Shown piece by piece: positions 6,996-14,751 of a stretch of 64,000 bases of DNA. The stretch lies in the NCBI RefSeq assembly GCF_938041965.1, contig NZ_CALISE010000019.1:1-64000 (forward strand), in the 5' to 3' direction. The notes beneath the pieces are model-generated. The model searched no databases, was not told the DNA's origin, and worked only from the letters and a program-made list of their open reading frames with translations. Positions within the stretch are counted from its first letter, which is position 1; every line of letters starts with the position of its first letter. The stretch comes from an uncultured Mogibacterium sp. (GTDB lineage: Bacteria > Bacillota > Clostridia > Peptostreptococcales > Anaerovoracaceae). The position numbers and the translations under genes are program-made.

Positions 6996-8939
6996 ATGAG
7001 AATTGAAAGAAAATTTTTAAGCAGGACTCGTTGTTCGTGTGCAACGAAGAGTACAGCTGAAGCTAACAGGACATGGTATTCGTTGCTTAATTTCTCGGAT
7101 GAACGTGAAAAAGAATTCGCTCTAAGAGGGCTCATTGAATCACCGGACGGACTCGTTATTAAGCGCGATGACGGCGAGGTCGCGTGGGATCTTGGAGATT
7201 TCGATTTTGTCAAGGATAAAGAAGCTCCGGATACGGTAAATCCAAGCCTGTGGAGGCACACGCAGCTCAACGCTTACGCGGGACTTTTTGAAGTATGCGA
7301 CGGTATATACCAGGTGCGCGGTTACGATATGGCAAATGCCACCTTCATTAAAACAAATCATGGCTGGATAATCTTTGACGTCATGATGTGTAAGGAAAAT
7401 ATGGAAGCAGCTATGGCACTTATGGAAAAGCATTTCGGAAAGCTTAATATCAAGGCCATTCTTTACAGTCACTCTCACATAGATCATTACGGTGGAATTA
7501 TGGGTGCAATAAATGAAGAACAGGTAGCGGATGCGAACCTCAGCTTAGAAGAGCAGCTCGATTCAGGCAAGACTCTGATACTGGCGCCCGAAGGATTCTT
7601 AAAGTACGCAGTAAGCGAAAACATATACTGCGGACCTGCTATGGGAAGAAGAGCCCAGTATCAGTACGGTTCAATTATGAAAGCCGGCGAAAAAGATCGT
7701 ATGGCAATAGGTATAGGACTTGGTCAGTCGCGAGGGACGATTGGTCTGATCGCACCTACAATAGAGATAAGCGGCAATGATACTTTGATGATAGACGGAC
7801 TTGAAATTCGTTTCCAGCTGACTCCCGGAACAGAAGCACCGGTGGAAATGAATGCGTATTTTTCTAAATATAAAGGTCTTTGGATGGCTGAAAATTGCAC
7901 CGGAACGATGCATAATATTTATACTCTGCGAGGGGCTCAGGTACGTGATGCTGAGGCGTGGGCACGCTTCATACTGGAGGCCGAGTATCTCTTCGGGGAC
8001 GAAACCGAGGTGGTTTTTCAGTCTCATAATTGGCCGCACTGGGGGGAAGAAACCGTAAAGGAATATATGCAGGATACGGCTGCAGTTTATCAATATATCA
8101 ATAATCAGACGCTGCATTACATCAATCAGGGACTTACGCCGGCAGAAATTTCAAGGAAGCTGGAACTTCCGAGCAGGCTTAATAAGGTATGGTATTGCCG
8201 CCAGTATTACGGCACTTTAAGCCATAATATAAAAGCTGTTTATCAGCGTTACATGGGTTGGTACGATGCCAATCCGGTTAATCTTAATCCGCTTACTCCT
8301 GAGGATACCGCAAAAAAATGGATTTCATACCTCGGCGATTTAGAAAAGGTTCTTAGCAAAGCAAAGGAAGATTTCGATAATGGCGAATACCAATGGGTGG
8401 CTCAACTGACAAAGGAGCTTGTATTTGCCAAGCCGGATTTTCAGGAAGCAAGGAATCTGTGTGCAATGGCACTTGAGCAGCTCGGTTATCAATCTGAGAG
8501 CGGTCCGTGGCGCAGCGCGTATCTTATGGGAGCGTGGGAGCTTTTTGAGGGGAATCAGGCAGATAAGGAAGGAACCGTAAAAGGAAATGAAGTAATGATG
8601 ATGGGGATGACAACAGAGATGATGCTGTCATATGTAGATATTATGACGGATGCTCTGGCGGCGCAGAACGATAATTTTACCCTTGACATTAAAGTTATAG
8701 ATACGAACGAGGAGTATCTCGCGGCAAGAAGAGACGGTATTCTCCTTGTCTATAACGGAAAATCGAAAATTCAGGCAGATTGTTCCATAAGTTTGAAGCG
8801 TCTGCAGCTGCTCTCACTTATGTTTGGGAAAAAAGAAGTTCTGGAACAGGTATCCGTAACGGGAGATCGAACTGTGCCGTTACGCCTTATAAAATATATG
8901 TCGCCAATGGTATTGAACTTCAATATAATAGAGCCGTAA
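6996..8939 (+). CDS. Linear primary alkylsulfatase, metallo-beta-lactamase fold (SdsA/YjcS-like)
   Basis: The product is 647 residues, the usual length for this family, which hydrolyses alkyl sulfates such as dodecyl sulfate to alcohol and sulfate. The zinc motif SHSHIDHYGG gives H159, H161, D163 and H164. Further ligands are likely at AENCTGTMHN and in FQSHNWPHWG. A dimerisation region and a C-terminal SCP2-like domain follow. No signal peptide is seen, so it should be cytoplasmic, whereas some relatives are exported. It lies 88 bases after the DUF1254 gene with AACGGGGGAA before the ATG. This is an unusual enzyme for a host-associated anaerobe and suggests acquisition. Confidence 0.9.
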   Translation: MRIERKFLSRTRCSCATKSTAEANRTWYSLLNFSDEREKEFALRGLIESPDGLVIKRDDGEVAWDLGDFDFVKDKEAPDTVNPSLWRHTQLNAYAGLFEVCDGIYQVRGYDMANATFIKTNHGWIIFDVMMCKENMEAAMALMEKHFGKLNIKAILYSHSHIDHYGGIMGAINEEQVADANLSLEEQLDSGKTLILAPEGFLKYAVSENIYCGPAMGRRAQYQYGSIMKAGEKDRMAIGIGLGQSRGTIGLIAPTIEISGNDTLMIDGLEIRFQLTPGTEAPVEMNAYFSKYKGLWMAENCTGTMHNIYTLRGAQVRDAEAWARFILEAEYLFGDETEVVFQSHNWPHWGEETVKEYMQDTAAVYQYINNQTLHYINQGLTPAEISRKLELPSRLNKVWYCRQYYGTLSHNIKAVYQRYMGWYDANPVNLNPLTPEDTAKKWISYLGDLEKVLSKAKEDFDNGEYQWVAQLTKELVFAKPDFQEARNLCAMALEQLGYQSESGPWRSAYLMGAWELFEGNQADKEGTVKGNEVMMMGMTTEMMLSYVDIMTDALAAQNDNFTLDIKVIDTNEEYLAARRDGILLVYNGKSKIQADCSISLKRLQLLSLMFGKKEVLEQVSVTGDRTVPLRLIKYMSPMVLNFNIIEP

Positions 8940-9052
8940 GCAGAAAAAATGCAGTATAGATTCTAATTTGACTTGCTTTGTAAATACCCGTGTTACAATG
9001 TCATGCCTGCCGGTAAGCCCGCGAGAATACCGAACTTTCACCCCCGAATATA

Positions 9053-9104
9053 TTGACGAAAAACCCTAATACCCGTATAGTTAAGAAACAGGCTATACGG
9101 GTAT
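9053..9104 (+). promoter_or_regulatory. SigmaA-type promoter with perfect 12-base dyad over the -10 box (copy 3)
   Basis: TTGACG (9053-9058), 17-base spacer and TATAGT (9076-9081). The arms ATACCCGTATAG (9069-9080) and CTATACGGGTAT (9093-9104) are perfect inverted copies 12 bases apart. Spacer sequence and upstream DNA differ from copies 1 and 2, while the dyad and promoter boxes are kept. That argues that the dyad is under selection. Confidence 0.7.
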
Positions 9105-9122
9105 TTTGTTGAGAGGAGATAT

Positions 9123-10247
9123 ATGCTGAAATTCACTATTAAGCACAAAAATGTTGAATTTACCGAACTGTTTTATGACCTGGTGTTCGTATATGCTATA
9201 TCGAGGACTACTGCGCTGATTCACCACCTTCATAACGGGATCGTGAGCGGAGAAGCTTTTTCGACATTCATTGTTACGACTTTCGTGCTGATAGATGCAT
9301 GGATGATGCAGACTGTGTTTACCAATCAGTATGGCAAAAATTCATTTCTGAATATATCTACCATGTTTATCAAGATGGTAGTATTGCTGGTGTTTACCGG
9401 CATGATTGTCAATGACTGGCACGATCACTTCAACTATCTGTGCTGGACTATTGCGGCACTGTCGTTCATGCTTTTTGTGCAGTATTTTGCACAATATTAC
9501 AGCTATGAATCGACAAAGGAGGAGAGACATTCGATTCGTGGATTCCTTGCGGTGACAGGGCTTAGAGTTTTCGGTATGCTTGCGGCAGGGCTTTTTCCGA
9601 TTTATCCCGGATTCTACATATACCTTGTGACGATCATTGTGACATTTCTGATGCCGATTTACTATAGAAACAGGCAGGAGCAGGTTGATAATAATTTTGT
9701 GCATCTGGTCGAGAGAGTCTCACTGCTCACGATTATAAATCTGGGAGAGATGATCATGGGTATTGCCAAGTTCTTTACCCCAAAGACTTTCAGTCTCAGC
9801 TCGGTTCTTTATTTTGTAATAGTTGCATGTCTGTTCCTCTATTATTTCAGTGTGCTCAATCATGCGGTAGATGAGCACATGGACACTAACGGTCTGTTCC
9901 TGATGTACAGCCATTATCCGATCTATATAGGGCTGATTATGATAACCGTATCCATGAGTTTTATAAATCAAGCTACGGCAAATGTGCACTTTGTAACTCT
10001 TTTTATGTATGCCGGCATTTTCATGTTTCAAATTGCCGTTATTGCAAATAATACGTACAGCAAGCCACACCTGAGCTTTGATGCAAAGTATTACGTTGTT
10101 CAGCTATGGATTTTCCTAGTCGGAGGTGTTGCGAGCTATAATCTTGCGCACAGTGACGCGGCAGTTCTCCACATAACGACAGCGACAATCGTAGCAATTA
10201 CAGTTCACTCGATAGGGTTCTTTTATATGAGGAATTTGAAAGAGTGA
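9123..10247 (+). CDS. ltrA: Low temperature requirement protein A (LtrA) family membrane protein
   Basis: The product is 374 residues with about ten hydrophobic segments. It starts with the family signature VEFTELFYDLVFVYAISR and has the internal LVERVSLLTIINLGEMIMG. The family was named from a low-temperature growth phenotype in Listeria; the molecular role is unknown. GAGAGGAG precedes the ATG. The reading frame ends at TGA 10245-10247 where the decayed paralog has CGA. Both copies then continue open for eleven more positions to a shared TAG, so this protein may have lost a short basic tail. It is driven by the dyad promoter at 9053. Confidence 0.88.
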   Translation: MLKFTIKHKNVEFTELFYDLVFVYAISRTTALIHHLHNGIVSGEAFSTFIVTTFVLIDAWMMQTVFTNQYGKNSFLNISTMFIKMVVLLVFTGMIVNDWHDHFNYLCWTIAALSFMLFVQYFAQYYSYESTKEERHSIRGFLAVTGLRVFGMLAAGLFPIYPGFYIYLVTIIVTFLMPIYYRNRQEQVDNNFVHLVERVSLLTIINLGEMIMGIAKFFTPKTFSLSSVLYFVIVACLFLYYFSVLNHAVDEHMDTNGLFLMYSHYPIYIGLIMITVSMSFINQATANVHFVTLFMYAGIFMFQIAVIANNTYSKPHLSFDAKYYVVQLWIFLVGGVASYNLAHSDAAVLHITTATIVAITVHSIGFFYMRNLKE

Positions 10248-10341
10248 AGGCGTTTAAAGAAGGAAACTATAAAGGGATAGAACGAGCAGGACGGAGAGAA
10301 AGTACCTGAAAAAACCTAAAGCGGAGAAATCCGTATAAAAA

Positions 10342-10350
10342 TGATATAAT
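10342..10350 (+). promoter_or_regulatory. Extended -10 promoter of the flavodiiron gene
   Basis: TGATATAAT gives a TG-extended, perfect TATAAT at 10345-10350, with no good -35. It begins where the 3' flank shared with the other ltrA copy ends. Confidence 0.5.
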
Positions 10351-10404
10351 AAAGTTCAGATGAATGGTTGAAACCAAGCGCAGTATGATTATAAGGAGTC
10401 TACT

Positions 10405-11592
10405 ATGAGAAAGCTTGTAAAGGGTAATGTAAGTTGGGTCGGATACATGGACTGGGAACTCGAGATGTTCCACGGTGACGAGTATTCTATTTTGAATGGG
10501 TCTAGCCAAAATGCATTTTTGATTGAGGAAGAGAAAACAATTCTGGTAGATACCGTATGGCTTCCACACAGAGATGAGTTTATAGAGAATTTGAGGGCTG
10601 AAGGAGTGCTAGATAAGATTGATGCGATTATCGTTAATCACGGTGAGCAGGATCACTCAGGTTCGCTGCCAGCGCTACTAAAGGAGATTCCAGACACACC
10701 GCTATACTGCACTGCGGCATGTGTAAAGAGCCTTGAGGGTCAGTACGGACAGCAGGGATGGAACTTCAATGTGGTAAAGACTGGTGATAGTCTCGATATT
10801 GGAAACGGCAAACAGCTTATCTTCGTGGAGATGAAGATGCTTCACTGGCCAGACTCCATGGCTACATATATGACTGGTGATAACATCCTGTTCTCGATGG
10901 ATGCATTCGGACAACACTTTGCAGTTGAGGAGATGTTCAATGACCTTGCGGATCAGGCTCTGCTTGATAAGGAAGCGATGAAGTATTTTGCAAATATCCT
11001 TAATCCTTTTGCTCCGTTCGTAACCAAGAAGCTTGAGGAAATCGCTAAGCTGAACTTGCCGATTGACATAATCGCTCCATCGCACGGTGTGGTATGGCGT
11101 GACAATCCTGGTCAGATAGTTGAGAAATACGCAGCTTGGGCAGACGCATATCAGGAGAATCAGATTACTGTTGCCTATGACACTATGTGGGAGGGCACGA
11201 CTAAGCTAGCACACGCAATCGCTGATGAGATTCACAAGCAGGCACCGGATACTGTTGTAAAGGTTTATAACATCGCCAAGGCAGATAAGAACGAAATCAT
11301 GACTGAGATATTCAAATCCAAAGCTATTGTTGTTGGTTCTCCGACCTGTGTGAATGATGTTTTGACAAGCGTTGCGGGATGGCTATCGTTCCTCAAGACG
11401 CTTAAGTTCAAAAATAAGAAGGCTGCTGCATTCGGATGCTACGGCTGGAGCGGTGAGTCGGTTAAGATCTTGCAGGCTAAACTCGCTGAGGCTGGTTTTG
11501 AGGTTGTGGAAGGAAATGTTCGTTCCTGCTGGAACCCAGATGAAGAGGACTTCGCAAAGATCCCGGCTATGGTTTCGGAGCTTGTTAAATAG
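10405..11592 (+). CDS. fprA: Flavodiiron protein (FprA-type oxygen/nitric oxide reductase)
   Basis: The product is 395 residues, the normal two-domain form. The N-terminal metallo-beta-lactamase-like domain carries the di-iron ligands H79, E81, D83, H84 (NHGEQDHSG), H147 (HWPDS), D166 and a later His in PSHG. The C-terminal flavodoxin domain starts near residue 255 (AYDTMWEGTTKLA) and binds FMN. Such proteins reduce oxygen to water or nitric oxide to nitrous oxide and protect anaerobes. Electrons usually come from rubredoxin, which is not encoded nearby. The gene is monocistronic with its own promoter and terminator. The ATG at 10405 has AAGGAG upstream. Confidence 0.93.
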   Translation: MRKLVKGNVSWVGYMDWELEMFHGDEYSILNGSSQNAFLIEEEKTILVDTVWLPHRDEFIENLRAEGVLDKIDAIIVNHGEQDHSGSLPALLKEIPDTPLYCTAACVKSLEGQYGQQGWNFNVVKTGDSLDIGNGKQLIFVEMKMLHWPDSMATYMTGDNILFSMDAFGQHFAVEEMFNDLADQALLDKEAMKYFANILNPFAPFVTKKLEEIAKLNLPIDIIAPSHGVVWRDNPGQIVEKYAAWADAYQENQITVAYDTMWEGTTKLAHAIADEIHKQAPDTVVKVYNIAKADKNEIMTEIFKSKAIVVGSPTCVNDVLTSVAGWLSFLKTLKFKNKKAAAFGCYGWSGESVKILQAKLAEAGFEVVEGNVRSCWNPDEEDFAKIPAMVSELVK

Positions 11593-11653
11593 TTTTTAGT
11601 ACGTATAGATATAGAAATATGGGATTTGCGGGGTTATAGGATAGAGTTAAAAT

Positions 11654-11688
11654 CCGCACTGCTGGAGGTTCAGTGGTGCGGGGTTTTT
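11654..11688 (+). terminator. Terminator of fprA
   Basis: CCGCACTGCT pairs with AGTGGTGCGG (two G-U pairs) around an eight-base loop and is followed by GGTTTTT. Confidence 0.8.
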
Positions 11689-11732
11689 GTATATGTTGTT
11701 ATTTGCGGATTTAATAAGATAGCATATCAAAA

Positions 11733-12323
11733 TTATAAATAAATCAGCAATAATTTAGCTAATATTACACAGCCTATTACAAAAAAGATTTTATTTGCAA
11801 TTTTGCTAGAATAGAAGAGGTTCAAGCAAAATCCAGCCTTCACTGGAAATAATAACTTGATTTTTCCTTTGTTAAGAAAGTCAAGTAATAGGTGAGAGAA
11901 AAAAGCAATTGCAAAAGCCGATGCCAAAAGTTGGTCGATTAATACAAGTGACAATGTTGATAGCCCTAGTGCAAGAAATGAATGTGAGAAACCTCTGTGG
12001 CTAGAAAATATACATCCAAGTATAACAAGTGCAAAACCAAACATGCCTATATAAAGCATCGGACCTTTTAAATTCATATAATAATTATAAATTCCTAATC
12101 TTTGCTTCATATCAATAAGAGCAACTACCGCTAAAATAGCCATTACCATAAATCTTCCATAAAGCGCATCAATGGAGTACGTATTAATCCTTACATCAAG
12201 GTCAGAAGCGATACTACCAACTGAAGCTGCACCTATAACAACAAGACTCTGAGCTTTGTTAGTAGGATCTATTAGTGCTAAAGAAGCACTCACTCCCAGT
12301 ACAATATGTGTATGTGATAACAT
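11733..12323 (-). CDS. YdjM-like membrane-bound putative metal-dependent hydrolase
   Basis: The product is 196 residues with about five hydrophobic segments. Conserved polar positions of the family are present: SHTHIVLG at the start, SDLDVR near residue 40, SSHRGFSHS near residue 108, and FFSHLLLDFLNKG followed by LLFPV. These His/Asp sites suggest a metal-dependent enzyme in the membrane; relatives are linked to the SOS regulon in Escherichia coli or to lipid metabolism, without a proven reaction. It lies 42 bases behind the XRE gene on the same strand, so the two probably form one transcript. Its AT-rich codon use differs from fprA next door. Confidence 0.75.
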   Translation of the reverse strand: MLSHTHIVLGVSASLALIDPTNKAQSLVVIGAASVGSIASDLDVRINTYSIDALYGRFMVMAILAVVALIDMKQRLGIYNYYMNLKGPMLYIGMFGFALVILGCIFSSHRGFSHSFLALGLSTLSLVLIDQLLASAFAIAFFSHLLLDFLNKGKIKLLFPVKAGFCLNLFYSSKIANKIFFVIGCVILAKLLLIYL

Positions 12324-12365
12324 AACGATTGCCTTTCAAAAGTAAATTAATATAGTTTTTCAGCA

Positions 12366-12869
12366 TTATTTATGTATTGTTCTTTTTAAATCATCATATA
12401 GATCTTTGGAAATTTCCTTATTATCGATTTTTTTCTCAATGCATAATTGTAGTTCTTCGGTTGCACGAGAGAGTTCCTCTAAAGTATCTTGAATTTTTAT
12501 AAATATAGGAAGCTCGTCATCTGAAATAATACCATCGGCAGTAATATTAAGTAGTACACGATGGATATCACTAGAACGGTATACGGAATCTAAAAGTTTA
12601 ATAACTATGTTTGGTAGATTGCGTTCAGTTATTTCAGGAACATATTCCTTTCCTATTTCGCACTCATAGTGACAGTAATAGTTGCATAGCTCTGGTGCAC
12701 AATAGACATCTGACATTGTTAGAACATCTAAAGGATTTGGTGTCTGCTTATTATTTTCTATTCTTTCAAGTTTATCATTTGACATGATTAATTTCTCAGC
12801 AGCAAGTTCTCGAGACCAGCCAAGAGCGTCTCTTTCCTTACGATAAATATTGCTGTTTTGAACTGACAT
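12366..12869 (-). CDS. XRE-family helix-turn-helix regulator with C-terminal sensory region
   Basis: The product is 167 residues. The N-terminal region (about 8-60) has the lambda-repressor-like pattern YRKERDALGWSRELAAEKL, SNDKLERIENNKQTPNP. The remaining hundred residues include a cluster of three or four Cys (CAPELCNYYCHYEC) and end in a long helical, probably coiled-coil region. The Cys cluster could bind metal or sense redox, which is inference. GGAATCTC-type purines upstream support the ATG at 12869. It starts the leftward pair with the YdjM-like gene and is divergent from the unknown gene at 13129. Confidence 0.75.
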   Translation of the reverse strand: MSVQNSNIYRKERDALGWSRELAAEKLIMSNDKLERIENNKQTPNPLDVLTMSDVYCAPELCNYYCHYECEIGKEYVPEITERNLPNIVIKLLDSVYRSSDIHRVLLNITADGIISDDELPIFIKIQDTLEELSRATEELQLCIEKKIDNKEISKDLYDDLKRTIHK

Positions 12870-12943
12870 AATGAGATTCCTTTCTTTTTAAAGGCATAGT
12901 AAGTCACCGTTTTAGATGTATTATACGACATACAATGATTACA

Positions 12944-13127
12944 ATGGAAGGATTTACTGATTTTGAAATTAATATATGCGAAAAGTGCGGTAAATGGGTG
13001 GTGTTTTACGCGAATGTATCCATGTAAAGTGATGTGTAAAAAACGTATCATAATTACACAAAGAGATATCTCCAGGGGAAAGGGTATGGGGCAAGACAAG
13101 GCGGTAAATTTTGAAAGGAGGCTGTAA
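12944..13127 (+). pseudogene. Possible frameshifted small zinc-ribbon ORF
   Basis: From ATG 12944 a frame reads MEGFTDFEINICEKCGKWVV and stops soon after. The next frame takes over with YPCKVMCKKRIIITQRD to TAA 13125-13127, two bases before the next gene. Joined near 13010-13020 they would give a two-pair Cys protein (CEKC and CKVMC) of about 60 residues. No ribosome binding site precedes 12944. It may be a decayed relative of the small zinc-ribbon protein at 1048, or chance. Confidence 0.3.
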
Positions 13128-13128
13128 A

Positions 13129-13776
13129 ATGCAGAAATATAAAAAAAGGAAAGCGAAAAAAAACAATATATTAAAACAAGTTAGATTTGATATTCCAGTA
13201 AATATGTATCAAGGTATTCTTAAAAAAACTGAAAGCAAATTAAATAGGAGCATTATCTCAGAAATGAAAAATAAAGCAAGTAATCTTGATGTTAAAAAAG
13301 CTGCAGGTTCAATTCCAACTGCAATCGGTATGGGTGAAACTCTTCATAAGCATAAAAAGAAATTACCTTATGTAATTATTGCAGGAGTCGTAGTGGCTGG
13401 TGGAAAAATAATAATGGAAAATAACAAAATGCCACTAAAATTTCTTAATGAAATAAAGAAATATATTAGTGCAATTAGAGTTGGCTGCATGGATTATAAG
13501 ACGATAAATAATATGTATGAACTTGTTAAGAAAATCAGAGGAGATAAAAATTACGGAGAATATTATCTAATTATTGAGTCATGGGAATTAGACGGTTTAA
13601 TTGAAATATTTCAAGAATATACAATTAAATTAGCAGAAGCTAATTCGGTTAATCTAGCCATCGAACCAGACGAAAAAAATGGGGATTGCATGTATCAGTT
13701 TGAAGGAATTCTACTTATGCAGAAACAAATTATACAAGACATAAATGATAGGCTACATCTGAATAAAGAAAGGTAA
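13129..13776 (+). CDS. Unknown protein with a basic N-terminus and one membrane segment
   Basis: The product is 215 residues. It begins with a very Lys/Arg-rich stretch, has one hydrophobic segment near residues 84-97 (YVIIAGVVVAGG) and a mostly helical C-terminal half. AAAGGAGG at 13114-13121 fixes the ATG at 13129. The gene lies 12 bases before the exonuclease gene and is very likely cotranscribed with it. The sequence is AT-rich and I recognise no family. A membrane-attached partner for the exonuclease is possible, but nothing in the sequence proves it. Confidence 0.6.
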   Translation: MQKYKKRKAKKNNILKQVRFDIPVNMYQGILKKTESKLNRSIISEMKNKASNLDVKKAAGSIPTAIGMGETLHKHKKKLPYVIIAGVVVAGGKIIMENNKMPLKFLNEIKKYISAIRVGCMDYKTINNMYELVKKIRGDKNYGEYYLIIESWELDGLIEIFQEYTIKLAEANSVNLAIEPDEKNGDCMYQFEGILLMQKQIIQDINDRLHLNKER

Positions 13777-13788
13777 GAGAAATACAAT

Positions 13789-14358
13789 ATGAGTAAATAC
13801 ATTGTACTTGACCTTGAGTTTAATCGTTCAAATAACGGATTTGTAAGTGAGAGAAATGGAGTGAAACTTTATAATGAAATAATCCAAATAGGGGCTGTTA
13901 AATTGAATGCGGCAAGAGAAGAAATAGATTCATTTTCGCGTATAGTAAAGCCATCCGCCTACTTCAAAATAAATAATGAAGTTAAGCAATTAACCGGAAT
14001 TTCCAAAGAAGATATATTTAATGGAATAGAATTCAAGCGAGCATTATATGAATTCCTAGAATGGGGCGGAGATGGTTCTGAACTCATAACTTGGAGTAGT
14101 ACAGATGCACGTGTTCTAAAAGAGAATATAGCATATCATGGAATCGAACATGTTCAGTTGCCTCCATGTTATGACATACAAGTTATGTTCGATGATCAAG
14201 TAAGTATGGATGATAGACCAATGCCATTAAATTATGCAATCTGGAAATTAGGTATCAAATCTAAGCCTGCGCATAATGCACTAAATGATGCGATTAATAC
14301 AGCAAAGGTATTTTGCAAACTTGATTTATCCGATGGATTGAATGAATATGCCGTTTAG
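13789..14358 (+). CDS. DEDDh-type 3'-5' exonuclease family protein
   Basis: The product is 189 residues, a single RNase T/DnaQ-type domain. Exo I is IVLDLEF (D8 and E10), Exo II is WSSTDARVL, and Exo III is HNALNDAINTAKVF with the catalytic His and Asp. The arrangement resembles the ERI-1/KapD-like stand-alone exonucleases that trim RNA or DNA 3' ends. It is followed 13 bases later by a tiny membrane ORF behind a very strong AAGGAGGT. Its AT-rich setting next to an XRE regulator suggests an acquired module. The substrate cannot be told from sequence. Confidence 0.85.
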   Translation: MSKYIVLDLEFNRSNNGFVSERNGVKLYNEIIQIGAVKLNAAREEIDSFSRIVKPSAYFKINNEVKQLTGISKEDIFNGIEFKRALYEFLEWGGDGSELITWSSTDARVLKENIAYHGIEHVQLPPCYDIQVMFDDQVSMDDRPMPLNYAIWKLGIKSKPAHNALNDAINTAKVFCKLDLSDGLNEYAV

Positions 14359-14371
14359 TAAGGAGGTAATT

Positions 14372-14512
14372 ATGAGTAATAACATGATAATGATGCTAGC
14401 AATTTTATATTGTATAGCACCGATAGATGGAATGCCAGGACCATTTGATGATTGGATAGTGATACTGATAGCATTCATCATTACTAGAAATAATAGTGCA
14501 AAAGAAGAATAA
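14372..14512 (+). CDS. Tiny DUF1232/YkvA-like membrane protein
   Basis: The product is 46 residues, too short for most ORF finders. It reads LAILYCIAPIDGMPGPFDDW and then a hydrophobic run. The YxxxPxD...P...DD pattern is the core of the DUF1232 (YkvA) family, here without the usual flanking helices. AAGGAGGT at 14360-14367 gives one of the strongest ribosome binding sites in the area. It is probably cotranscribed with the exonuclease. Confidence 0.6.
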   Translation: MSNNMIMMLAILYCIAPIDGMPGPFDDWIVILIAFIITRNNSAKEE

Positions 14513-14532
14513 TAATATAGAAAGGAGAAACA

Positions 14533-14673
14533 ATGAGAAAGACGAGGAGCGACTGTACTGTAGGAACATTTGAAAAAACTCGCGGACTACCAGCAGGCAC
14601 AATAAGAAATCAAGATGGTCGTGATACACGAAGTGATAAGCGTATTGGAACCATCCGAAAAGAATCAAAATAA
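14533..14673 (+). CDS. Tiny basic hypothetical protein
   Basis: The product is 46 residues, Arg/Lys/Thr-rich, with GTIRNQDGRDTRSDKRIGTI in the second half. AAAGGAG precedes the ATG, and a strong terminator follows directly, so it is the last gene of the unit that starts at 13129. The family is unknown. Its charge suggests nucleic-acid binding, which is inference. Confidence 0.5.
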   Translation: MRKTRSDCTVGTFEKTRGLPAGTIRNQDGRDTRSDKRIGTIRKESK

Positions 14674-14675
14674 GT

Positions 14676-14708
14676 TATGGCAGGCATAGCCTGCCATAGT
14701 TTATTTTT
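14676..14708 (+). terminator. Terminator of the 13129-14673 unit
   Basis: TATGGCAGGC and GCCTGCCATA form a perfect ten-base stem around ATA, followed by a long T-run. Confidence 0.88.
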
Positions 14709-14711
14709 TTG

Positions 14712-14751
14712 TTTACATTAATTTATTCTAGTGCTACACTCAAGATAGCAC
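14712..14751 (+). promoter_or_regulatory. Fic promoter with overlapping dyad
   Basis: TTTACA (14712-14717), a 17-base spacer and TACACT (14735-14740). GTGCTA (14731-14736) and TAGCAC (14746-14751) form a dyad across the -10. The word ACTCAAGATA occurs at 14738 and again at 14762. Together they could be a binding site for the Fic protein's own C-terminal winged helix. Confidence 0.5.

Noticed and set aside
9006..9032. CCTGCCGGTAAGCCCGCGAG looks like part of an FMN riboswitch
   Set aside because: Only this short core resembles the aptamer; the flanking conserved blocks (CAGGG, GATTCGGT, GGATGGGAGAAG) are absent, and the gene behind is not a flavin gene. Chance or a remnant.
12921..12960. Possible strong minus-strand promoter (TATAAT) for the XRE gene
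   Set aside because: The -10 is good, but no -35 at proper distance was found, so I do not list it as a feature.
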